From positions 1 to 19,163 of the forward strand of contig DAOUAJ010000311.1 in the NCBI GenBank assembly GCA_034433615.1: a stretch of DNA of 19,163 bases, given 5' to 3'. Source of the DNA: DAOUAJ01 sp034433615 (lineage in GTDB: Bacteria; Chloroflexota; Anaerolineae; DUEN01). Positions 7,512-13,720 of this stretch are shown here, piece by piece. The notes under the pieces are model-generated. The model was not told where the DNA came from. It did no database searches and was given only the letters and a program-made list of their open reading frames with translations. Each line of letters starts with the position of its first letter. The stretch's first letter is position 1. The position numbers and the translations under genes were made by a program.

Positions 7512-8549
7512 ATGGCTCGAGTAACGATCAAAGACGTGGCTGAACGGGCCAGCGTGTCCAAAACCGCCGTCTCCTTCGCTTTCAATGACCCTTCTCGCTT
7601 GCCAGAGGCAACCGTCCAGAAGATTCTGGCCGTTGCCAGAGAACTGGGATATGCACCCCATCCCCTTGCGCGCAGTCTGAACACCGGCCGCACAGGGATC
7701 CTGGGGTTGCTCCTTCCTCAGGACATCCCTACGATTCTGGAAAGCTCCTTCTTCATCCAGTTCATGCGAGGAATTGGCCGCGTCTGTGATCAGGAGGGGC
7801 TGTCGTTGATGCTGGTTCCCCCGGTCCAAGGCTCGATGCTGAAGGCCGTTAACCACGCGATTGTGGATGGGTTTGTGGTCCTTGGCCTGGAACCTCAGGA
7901 TCCGGTGGTCAGCATCCTCCGCCGGCGGCATGTGCCGTTCGTGATGGTGGATAGTGAACCGTTGGATGGTGTGCCCTGTATCAATATCGAGGATTATGAG
8001 GGTGCGCATGCGGCTATGATGCACGCTATCGGTCAGGGACACCGGCGTATCGCGATTGTGGCTTTTGAGTCGGGCAAGGAGGGGAACTGGCGCGAGTATA
8101 CGGGCACCCTTCAGCGGCGACTGGCCGGCTACATGGACGCGCTGGCCACGGTTGGCCTGTCCCTGGAGACGCCGGGCGTCCAGATATTGGAATGCGAAAA
8201 CAGCCTGGAAGGCGGCGCCGATGCTTTTGGTCGACTCTGGCAGTCTCCATCACGTCCGACGGTTGTGCTGGCTATGAGCGACATTATTGCCCTGGGAGTG
8301 ATAGATGCCGCCCATGAGCAAGGTCTTAAGGTGCCAAAAGATCTGTCCGTGATCGGCTACGATGACATCCCAGAAGCCCAACGGGCTAACCCGCCGCTGA
8401 CGACAGTCCGTCAGCCGATAGTGGACAAAGGCGAACAAGCCGCAGAGTTGCTGGTCAAGGCCCTGCAGGGTGAGCTGACCAGCGAACGCTGCACCTTGTC
8501 AACGGAGTTGATTGTTCGCGCATCCGTCGCCCCATCCTCGTCATTTTAA
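7512..8549 (+). CDS. LacI-family transcriptional regulator
   Basis: This 345-residue protein begins with a LacI helix-turn-helix (VTIKDVAERASVSKTAVSFAFND, residues about 4-26, described in parts) and the hinge helix region HPLARSLNTGRTG. A periplasmic-binding-protein-like effector domain follows from about residue 62. The recognition helix has KTAVSFAFN instead of the more common TVSRVLN, which should give distinct operator preference. GGGAG at 7500-7504 lies 7 bases before the ATG, and the gene follows the GH13 gene by 12 bases. As last gene of the operon it likely binds the two TAAAnCGATTTA boxes at 2619-2643 and releases them on binding a sugar. Ligand and repressor (versus activator) role are inferred. 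Confidence 0.93.
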   Translation: MARVTIKDVAERASVSKTAVSFAFNDPSRLPEATVQKILAVARELGYAPHPLARSLNTGRTGILGLLLPQDIPTILESSFFIQFMRGIGRVCDQEGLSLMLVPPVQGSMLKAVNHAIVDGFVVLGLEPQDPVVSILRRRHVPFVMVDSEPLDGVPCINIEDYEGAHAAMMHAIGQGHRRIAIVAFESGKEGNWREYTGTLQRRLAGYMDALATVGLSLETPGVQILECENSLEGGADAFGRLWQSPSRPTVVLAMSDIIALGVIDAAHEQGLKVPKDLSVIGYDDIPEAQRANPPLTTVRQPIVDKGEQAAELLVKALQGELTSERCTLSTELIVRASVAPSSSF

Positions 8550-8809
8550 AACAGTTGATTCGACTCCCTCTCCCCCAACCAACGGCGGCGGACTTCTAGG
8601 TGGCGTGCCAGATTCTCGCCGGCACGCTGCGACGGTCTCCACTCGCGGCGGGGACGACACCCGCCGCTCCGCATCGCCCGCCGACTTCACAGCGGCGGGC
8701 GACTGGGGGGCGCTTGGCCCTGACGCATCTGCTCGCTCACCTTGAGCTCAACGCGCGGGCTTCGTCCTGAGAGGAGAATTCACCTCTGCTCCTCCGCCCC
8801 TCTGCTCCC

Positions 8810-9628
8810 CTACTCAGGCGTCGGGCTCCGGCCCGCGATGTCCCTTCGACAGGCTCGGGGCAGGCTCGGCGGCGGCTGGGGGCTGCGTTGGCGGCCTCGC
8901 CGGGGGGCGGGGCCTCGGCCCTTCGTTTCGCTCAGGGCGCGCTCCGGCATCCTGGTCTTCTTGCGGGGGTGTGCTGTGTCTTCTGCTTCGGGTTTCGTCG
9001 GGTTCTGTGGTTCGCGGGCGCTGCCTGCCTCGGCGGCGTCGTTGGTGACCCGCATGGTGGCCTCGGTGGTGCGGGGCGGCCGCGGGGTGGCGGTGGGCTG
9101 CGCCTCGGGGGCGCGGCTGTCGGTGTTCGCCGTGGGTGGCCCTTCGGGGCGGGGTTTCTGGCGCGCTTCGGCTTTCGGGCTGGTGTCGCGGGCGGCGGCT
9201 TCCGGCGCGTCGGTGTCCTGGTGGGCCGGTGGGTCTTGCTCGTGCCCGTCCTGCTCGGGGGCGGGGGGTCCTGAGCGGAGCGAAGGATCGTGCCCGTCGC
9301 TGGTGGGACGGTTGCGCCGGCGGTCGCTGGCCTTCGTGCGCTTCGGGGCCGCTTCGGGGCTGGTGGCCTTCGTGTCCTCGCCGTCGTCGCGGGGCTCGTT
9401 CACTTCGGCTAGCTCAGTGCAGGCCTGTCGGTGCGGGCGGCGGTTCGTGCGGGGCTGCCGGTGGTGGTGTTCCCGGTGGGCTTCTCCCTCTCGCTGCTGC
9501 CGGTTCTGCCCGGCGGCGGTCGCTGGGTGCCGGCGGCTTCCTCGGGCGTGTGGGCGTCCGGCTGGCGCTGGGCGCCGTCCCGAGCCTGTCGAGGGATGCC
9601 GGGTGCGTGAGCGTGGCCAACTCACCAT
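8810..9628 (-). CDS. Doubtful disordered-protein reading frame in the GC-rich spacer
   Basis: A 272-codon frame runs through the spacer. Its product is rich in Arg, Pro, Ala, Glu, Asp and Thr, with no hydrophobic core or known domain, as in PEAAPKRTKASDRRRNRP. In the central part (about 8960-9400) third positions are almost all G or C and second positions are often A, which is compatible with coding. Against it are the lack of a ribosome-binding site, the start lying inside the AbrB-like gene, the five palindromes within it, and competing open frames. It could be the tail of a lost gene. I keep it only as a low-confidence candidate. Confidence 0.12.
   Translation of the reverse strand: MVSWPRSRTRHPSTGSGRRPAPAGRPHARGSRRHPATAAGQNRQQREGEAHREHHHRQPRTNRRPHRQACTELAEVNEPRDDGEDTKATSPEAAPKRTKASDRRRNRPTSDGHDPSLRSGPPAPEQDGHEQDPPAHQDTDAPEAAARDTSPKAEARQKPRPEGPPTANTDSRAPEAQPTATPRPPRTTEATMRVTNDAAEAGSAREPQNPTKPEAEDTAHPRKKTRMPERALSETKGRGPAPRRGRQRSPQPPPSLPRACRRDIAGRSPTPE
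8842..8860 (-). repeat. TTCG/GCTC short palindrome, copy a
   Basis: CCCTTCGACAGGCTCGGGG. The core TTCGACAGGCTC is flanked by complementary arms CCC and GGG. The minus strand reads GAGCCTGTCGAAGGG, the same orientation as copy e on the plus strand. Confidence 0.7.
8919..8937 (-). repeat. TTCG/GCTC short palindrome, copy b
   Basis: CCCTTCGTTTCGCTCAGGG. It has arms CCCT and AGGG around the conserved TTCG and GCTC blocks, with a different centre from copy a. Confidence 0.7.
9269..9287 (+). repeat. TTCG/GCTC short palindrome, copy c (inverted)
   Basis: TCCTGAGCGGAGCGAAGGA. It is the reverse orientation, with GAGC then CGAA, and its arms TCCT and AGGA are again complementary. Confidence 0.7.
9401..9419 (-). 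repeat. TTCG/GCTC short palindrome, copy d
   Basis: CACTTCGGCTAGCTCAGTG. Its arms CACT and AGTG differ from those of the other copies but still pair, which shows compensatory change. Confidence 0.7.
9578..9596 (+). repeat. TTCG/GCTC short palindrome, copy e, at the AbrB start
   Basis: TCCCGAGCCTGTCGAGGGA. Its arms TCCC and GGGA pair. The terminal GAGGGA (9591-9596) resembles a Shine-Dalgarno site 6 bases before GTG 9603, the apparent start of the AbrB-like frame. Confidence 0.7.
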
Positions 9629-10079
9629 CCCTGCCGAGATGCGCCGTCAAGCGGGCATCAGAGAGGGGGACATTTTTTCTCTCACCTGGGTGGAGGACAC
9701 CCTCATAGCTACTCGCAAACAGTTGGTAGTTCCAGAGATCGCCAAGACCGTAGAAGCTTTCATGCAGGAGCAGGGGGTAACTCTGGACGATCTCCTGGAA
9801 GATCTGGAGAGGCAACGGGAAATCTACAGGAGAGAGAGTTCATTGCAGCCCGTAAGCCTGACAGAGCAACTCGATGGGGTGCACGGTCGCCGCGTGGGCT
9901 CCATCGGTGATCTGCACTTCACACAAGGGGCAATCGGTCGCCACATGGGTGGCTTCCGTCTGCCGGATCCCTTCGAACAGCCCTTTTCCCACCCGCATCG
10001 AAATATCAAAGGACTGCTTCTTGAAGCCAAACGTGCCGTCAAAGCCACAGCACCCTTTATCCACCAGGGTTACCTGTAG
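9603..10079 (+). pseudogene. AbrB/MazE-type antitoxin-like gene, damaged at both ends
   Basis: From GTG 9603 the frame gives VRERGQLTIPAEMRRQAGIR-EGD, the swapped-hairpin AbrB DNA-binding signature. A helical tail follows (EIAKTVEAFMQEQGVTLDDL, then LEDLERQREIYRRE) like those of Type II antitoxins that autoregulate and bind a PIN or MazF toxin. Similarity ends at about residue 79 (9838). There the frame simply runs on for 240 bases antisense through the convergent Fe-S gene to TAG 10077-10079, so the original stop codon seems lost. The normal few residues before VRERGQ are missing and the upstream sequence is a GC-rich palindrome. No toxin gene is adjacent. It may be a remnant, or still translated from the GTG with the GAGGGA supplied by the repeat. 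Confidence 0.55.
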
Positions 10080-11105
10080 CTCTGGGACCAGGGCCAGTAA
10101 CTCTAGCGCGGCCCGGTCAATCCGTTGGGCCTTGGTCGCACAAGGGATGTGGTAGGCGATCTTCAACGGCAGGGGCTTGAAGTCGGTCTTCAGCTCTCTC
10201 CGTTCGTGCATCCGGCGCAGGTAGAAACTGATGTCGAAAACGTGTTGCGCCACCAGCTCTGCCTCTTCGCCGCCCAGATAGTCCAGATACTCCTGTTTGA
10301 ACGTCATGCTACACGGTGTACTAATCACGACTACATCATATCCCTGGCGCACCAACGGGGCCAGCTTTGAGAGGTTGTAGCGGAAGTTCTCACGCGCTGC
10401 TTCAATGCTGCCATCGGCCAGCCTGGGGATGCCGCAGCAACGCTGCTCCGGGTAGACGATCTCGATGTCGTTGTGCTCCAATACCAGCGTCGCGGCGATC
10501 CCAACCTCGGGGTCAAAATGATCGGTGTAGCACCCGGAGAAGAGGGCTACTTTGCGATCGCCCGTGGCCGGTTGATGGCCACGCTGGGCCGCGTGGCGTT
10601 TGTACCAGCGGGGGAATGGCTGATGGGGGACCCTGGGGAAGGTACGCCGTCGGTCCACGCCGACGACGGCCTCCATCAGCCGCCGGCTGACTGGGTTGGT
10701 CAGCGCCAGATTCGTCAGCGGTGGTACCAGCCCGTTGAGGCGCCCCACCAGGTCGGTGTCCATCAGGAGCCGGTTTTGTAACGTCTGTCCATGGCGCTGG
10801 ACGTAGAAGATCTTGCTTTCCAACATCAGCCGGGGCAGATCCACGCCGATGCCGCACGCCAGCAGGCACAACTTGCAATAATAGCATAGATCAACCACTG
10901 CACGGAAGTCGTCCATGCTCAACTGCTCCCCCTTCTCCACCTCACGATCCCACAGCGCAAAGAGGGGGGTGAACACCGGGCAGAGGGGCTCGCAAATGCC
11001 ACAGTAGTAACACTTGTTGATGTTGAACTTAAATCGCTTCAGCAAATCAGGCTCATCCACGATGTCAGCAATGGGAGGACGAGCCTCTTGGCGTGTCTCG
11101 GCCAT
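9840..11105 (-). CDS. GlpC/HdrB-like Fe-S protein (two 4Fe-4S motifs plus two CCG domains)
   Basis: The product is 421 residues. Two ferredoxin-type motifs lie at Cys32/35/38/42 (CYYCGICEPLCP) and Cys74/77/80/84 (CYYCKLCLLAC). Two cysteine-rich CCG domains follow: GCYTDHFDPE...CCGIP, and PCATKAQ...CCGFDGTFG...CPLCE. This is the layout of GlpC and heterodisulfide-reductase-related electron-transfer proteins, in which the CCG domains hold a non-cubane cluster or bind the electron-transfer partner. The frame is open further upstream, but ATG 11105 has GGAGG 7 bases before it, and the extension would run through the intercistronic hairpin. It follows the rubrerythrin gene; such pairs are known in other bacteria, and I infer it feeds electrons to the rubrerythrin. 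A role in glycerol-3-phosphate oxidation is unlikely, since no GlpA/GlpB gene is present. Confidence 0.85.
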   Translation of the reverse strand: MAETRQEARPPIADIVDEPDLLKRFKFNINKCYYCGICEPLCPVFTPLFALWDREVEKGEQLSMDDFRAVVDLCYYCKLCLLACGIGVDLPRLMLESKIFYVQRHGQTLQNRLLMDTDLVGRLNGLVPPLTNLALTNPVSRRLMEAVVGVDRRRTFPRVPHQPFPRWYKRHAAQRGHQPATGDRKVALFSGCYTDHFDPEVGIAATLVLEHNDIEIVYPEQRCCGIPRLADGSIEAARENFRYNLSKLAPLVRQGYDVVVISTPCSMTFKQEYLDYLGGEEAELVAQHVFDISFYLRRMHERRELKTDFKPLPLKIAYHIPCATKAQRIDRAALELLALVPELQVTLVDKGCCGFDGTFGFKKQSFDISMRVGKGLFEGIRQTEATHVATDCPLCEVQITDGAHAATVHPIELLCQAYGLQ

Positions 11106-11136
11106 TTTGTAGCCTCCAAGAGGGGTCGAATAAAGA

Positions 11137-11169
11137 GATGGGCGGCCTCGTGACATGAGACCGCCCATC
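11137..11169 (-). terminator. Terminator/attenuator-like hairpin between rubrerythrin and Fe-S genes
   Basis: On the plus strand GATGGGCGG (11137-11145) pairs perfectly with CCGCCCATC (11161-11169). Read on the minus strand, the 9-bp stem is followed by TCTCTTTATT, a T-rich though imperfect tract. It would let rubrerythrin be made in excess while allowing partial read-through into the Fe-S gene, whose Shine-Dalgarno lies 20 bases further on. Confidence 0.6.
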
Positions 11170-11185
11170 TTGGCCCTTTTCCTTT

Positions 11186-11626
11186 TTAGCGAGCCTTCTC
11201 CATAGCCTCTTTCAGCCTCTGGATGGTGCGCTCATAACGAGCCGCGTGTCGTTTCTCGGCCCTGGCTGTGGATTCAAATTGTCGCGCAATATCGTCACGC
11301 CCAGCCGCGCGGGCGGCTTCTGCCGAGGCCGGATACATGGTTGTGTATTCGTAAGTTTCGCCCTCGAAGGCAGTTTGCAGGTTCTGCAATGTGTCGCCAA
11401 TCCCTCCCATCGCCACCAGGTGAGCATATGCATGAGCCGTCTCTTCCTCAGCCGTCTCACGGAACAGGTCGGCAATCTCTTTCAACAATTCAGCGACCTC
11501 AGCCGAGGGTGCAAAGTTGATCTCCTCCTCTGCCTTGCGGGCAAAGAACAGATAACGACGATTCGCCATAGATTCGCCGGCGAAACCGTGCTCCAATTCC
11601 TGTTTGACTTTAGGATCGAGCGCCAT
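11186..11626 (-). CDS. Rubrerythrin-like diiron protein without rubredoxin domain
   Basis: This 146-residue, all-helical protein carries ferritin-like diiron ligand motifs: Glu18 in FAGESMANRRY, Glu62-x2-His65 in EEETAHAYAH, Glu90/Glu93 in GETYEYTTMYP, and Glu124-x2-His127 in AEKRHAARY. It has no cysteine at all, so the C-terminal rubredoxin domain of classical rubrerythrin is absent. Such short forms reduce hydrogen peroxide using an external electron donor, plausibly the Fe-S protein encoded next. ATG 11626 is chosen because GGAGG lies 7 bases upstream; the 15-codon extension to 11671 is not family-like. It belongs to peroxide defence of anaerobes. A promoter was sought upstream but no convincing pair was found. 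Confidence 0.9.
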   Translation of the reverse strand: MALDPKVKQELEHGFAGESMANRRYLFFARKAEEEINFAPSAEVAELLKEIADLFRETAEEETAHAYAHLVAMGGIGDTLQNLQTAFEGETYEYTTMYPASAEAARAAGRDDIARQFESTARAEKRHAARYERTIQRLKEAMEKAR

Positions 11627-11794
11627 AGCAATACCTCCGCGAAGAGAACTGTGGGGGGAGAGCACATACATGACTATGGCCCTGACGGGCCTGGCTTAAC
11701 GAGCAGTTTATCAAAGATCATGACAACTGAACATGACTCGGATCACCCCATCGTTGCGAGCACTGGGCAAGGCAGCCCCTCGATTCACCCCTGA

Positions 11795-12175
11795 TCATGC
11801 CGGGATTAACTCCGGTCCTTTTGTCGAAGGCTGCTGTTCTAAAGAGATCTTTTGACCCTTTCTCCCTACCAGATACTCCTCGACTTCGCGTCTCGTCTTT
11901 TCGAATTCTGCGATCAAGGTGTCGTCATCAGCCTTAATGCTGGTTGTCGTGCGTTGGGCGCAAGGAGTGCAACCCAGGGAGGCCTTGTAGCTACCCATGT
12001 CGCAGTTCAGACAATCACATTGGCGGATCATCATCAAGGAAAAGGCGATGGTGTCCAACGTGCCATCCGGTTGCATAGCCACACGCGTCACCAACTCACG
12101 CCATTTTTCGCCTCTCACGCGCTTCAGAGCAGCGATGCTTCGATATGGGAACAAAATCTCGCTCTGCGGATACAT
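11795..12175 (-). CDS. Small Cys-rich protein of unknown function
   Basis: A 126-residue soluble protein from ATG 12175. The central part has five cysteines, CxCxxC at 53/55/58 and CxxC at 69/72 (CDCLNCDMGSYKASLGCTPC), a likely metal or Fe-S site. Before it, FPYRSIAALKRVRGEKWREL is basic and helical; after it comes a charged helix (IAEFEKTRREVEEYL). I recognise similar hypothetical proteins from Chloroflexota only by impression and cannot name a family. The start follows GGAG by about 12 bases; the longer open frame (to 12310) crosses the putative promoter and is rejected. It is upstream of the rubrerythrin gene on the same strand, 168 bases away, and divergent from the DUF58 gene. Confidence 0.65.
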   Translation of the reverse strand: MYPQSEILFPYRSIAALKRVRGEKWRELVTRVAMQPDGTLDTIAFSLMMIRQCDCLNCDMGSYKASLGCTPCAQRTTTSIKADDDTLIAEFEKTRREVEEYLVGRKGQKISLEQQPSTKGPELIPA

Positions 12176-12214
12176 CCCTTGACTTCGCTCCTTTAATGAG
12201 GTTACTTTCAATCT

Positions 12215-12244
12215 ATGGTAGCACATCGAGTGTGTGCCTGTCAA
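12215..12244 (-). promoter_or_regulatory. Promoter of the Cys-rich protein gene
   Basis: On the minus strand TTGACA (plus-strand TGTCAA at 12239-12244) is followed after 18 bases by TACCAT (plus-strand ATGGTA at 12215-12220). The -35 is perfect and the -10 has two mismatches. Transcription would start about 30 bases before ATG 12175. A GCACA/TGTGC inverted pair lies in the spacer. Confidence 0.55.
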
Positions 12245-12261
12245 GATCAATGGTACACGGT

Positions 12262-12291
12262 TAGACATTAGAAGGAAATGTCTGGTATACT
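12262..12291 (+). promoter_or_regulatory. Promoter with embedded inverted repeat before the DUF58 gene
   Basis: TAGACA (12262-12267) and TATACT (12286-12291) are separated by 18 bases. Between and overlapping them is a perfect inverted repeat, AGACATT (12263-12269) and AATGTCT (12277-12283), with a 7-base spacer, a good candidate operator. If used, transcription starts near 12298, one base before an in-frame GTG. Confidence 0.5.
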
Positions 12292-13600
12292 GTCTATTGT
12301 GAACAAGCACACTGAACGACGAATCGAACTGAATACGCGGCTGCCTTTTATTCTCATCGCAGTGCTGGCCTTCAGCGAGCTGATCAGCCCGGCGCGCATC
12401 TGGGTTTATCTGCTAGTCGGGGTGGCCGGAATGACCCTGATCTCGTACCTGTGGGCACGCCAGATGCGTGACGGCGTTCACCTCACGCGTCGCACGCGCG
12501 GCACCTGGGTAACCGTGGGCGACGCGCTGGAGGAACTCTTCACCCTCAGCAACTCGACCATCCTCCCCGTCTTATGGGCGGAGGTGCACGACGATTCGAC
12601 CGTCCCCGGCTACGATGCCAGCCAGGTGGTCGCGTGCGGCACGCAGGGGGAATATCGCTGGCTGATGAAGGGTGAGTGTCGGCGGCGCGGCGTATACACG
12701 TTGGGGCCGACCGAGGTTCACACAGGGGACCCCTTTGGCCTCTTTCGGGTGGTGCGACGCTACCCGGAGACGGAGACGATCCTGGTTTACCCGCGAGTGA
12801 TGCATCTGCCGCCGTTAGAGCTGCCACGAGGCATGGCCAGCGGTCGTGCTCGCGCCAGCCTGCGTGCCTACGATCGCGCCTTGCTTGCCGCCACGGTGCG
12901 CAATTACCAGCCGGGCGATAGCCTGCACCACATCCACTGGCCCCTCTCTGCCCATCGCGGCGAATTGATGGTAAAAGAGTTCGACATGGAACTGTCCGGC
13001 AACCTTTGGATCATCCTGGACCTGGACGCGGCTGTACAGGTGGGAACCGGTGAGGAAAGCACGCTGGAGTATGGCGTTATCCTGGCGGCTTCGTTGGCAA
13101 CGGAGTTCCTGCGGCACGGGGAGCGACGGGCCGTGGGGCTGGTGGCCTTTGGGCAACAACAGGCTCTGCTCCTGCCGCAGCCGGGCCAGGAGCAATTATG
13201 GCGCATCCTGCGAGCGCTGGCCGGCGCGGCTCCAGCCCCTACGTGGCCACTCGATCGAGTGCTGACGGATGTGGGTCCTACCCTGGGGCGGGGCCAGACG
13301 GTGGCTGTCATCACGTCATCGTTGAACCCGGACTGGATCGCGCCGCTCTTGCCCCTGACCCGGCGTGGTATGTCGCCCGCCGTCATCCTGATTGACCCTG
13401 GCTCCTTCGACGGACGAGAGCCCGGGGATCAGGGGATCGCCATGTTGCGGGGGCTGTTGGCTGAGCATGACGTGCCCAGCCACGTGATCGAGCAGGGATA
13501 CCCGTTCCAGCCGCTGATCCGTCAGGTGCGGCGGCGTGTGGACTACAAAGTGCTGGGTACGGGGCGGGTGATTCCCGTGGTCGTCGAGGAAGAGGTGTAG
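12278..13600 (+). CDS. DUF58-domain membrane protein
   Basis: Up to 440 residues. Two adjacent hydrophobic segments lie near the N-terminus (LPFILIAVLAFSEL and IWVYLLVGVAGMTLISYLW), followed by a beta-rich domain with a Cys near 108. The DUF58 signature YQPGDSLHHIHWPLSAHRGE starts at residue 210, and a von Willebrand factor A-like fold follows (WIILDLDAA... metal-site-like Asp residues). DUF58 proteins usually sit beside a MoxR-type AAA ATPase and a transglutaminase-like gene. Neither is adjacent here: the neighbours are a divergent Cys-rich gene and a convergent acsV. ATG 12278 lies inside the predicted promoter and has no well-spaced ribosome-binding site; GTG 12299 (433 residues) would be a leaderless start. 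Role is probably envelope-related but unknown. Confidence 0.85.
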   Translation: MSGILSIVNKHTERRIELNTRLPFILIAVLAFSELISPARIWVYLLVGVAGMTLISYLWARQMRDGVHLTRRTRGTWVTVGDALEELFTLSNSTILPVLWAEVHDDSTVPGYDASQVVACGTQGEYRWLMKGECRRRGVYTLGPTEVHTGDPFGLFRVVRRYPETETILVYPRVMHLPPLELPRGMASGRARASLRAYDRALLAATVRNYQPGDSLHHIHWPLSAHRGELMVKEFDMELSGNLWIILDLDAAVQVGTGEESTLEYGVILAASLATEFLRHGERRAVGLVAFGQQQALLLPQPGQEQLWRILRALAGAAPAPTWPLDRVLTDVGPTLGRGQTVAVITSSLNPDWIAPLLPLTRRGMSPAVILIDPGSFDGREPGDQGIAMLRGLLAEHDVPSHVIEQGYPFQPLIRQVRRRVDYKVLGTGRVIPVVVEEEV

Positions 13601-13720
13601 CAACGAAATTCATCTGCACTCACCTGCTGCGCGGCCGCAACCGCGTAATTCATGCCCTGCCTGAGGCGCGCCGGCTGGTGAAGCATGGGACGTGAGGTGA
13701 CCGATCCCAGACGCGCAGTA

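Larger units (their letters stand above)
8550..9602. other. GC-rich spacer with short palindromes and no convincing gene
   Basis: About 1.05 kb of unusually GC-rich sequence separates the LacI gene from the AbrB-like frame. Several long frames are open on both strands simply because stop codons are rare at this composition; none gives a recognisable domain. The span contains five 19-base TTCG/GCTC palindromes, a 7-bp GC hairpin (GCCCGCC 8676-8682 with GGCGGGC 8694-8700) and a GTGCC/GGCAC inverted pair near 8603-8623. It is best read as an accumulation site for small repeats or a degraded gene. Confidence 0.6.

Noticed and set aside
8842..9596. The five short palindromes as a CRISPR array
   Set aside because: Spacing is irregular (77 to 350 bases), orientation varies and units differ in sequence; no cas genes are present.
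8742..10079. A 445-codon plus-strand frame that joins the GC-rich spacer to the AbrB domain
   Set aside because: The first 285 codons are low-complexity Cys/Arg/Ser/Gly sequence with no domain and no ribosome-binding site; only the part from about 9603 has a recognisable fold.
13630..13645. CGCGG/CCGCG stem as a terminator between the convergent DUF58 and acsV genes
   Set aside because: Only 5 bp with no U-tract on either side; too weak to call.
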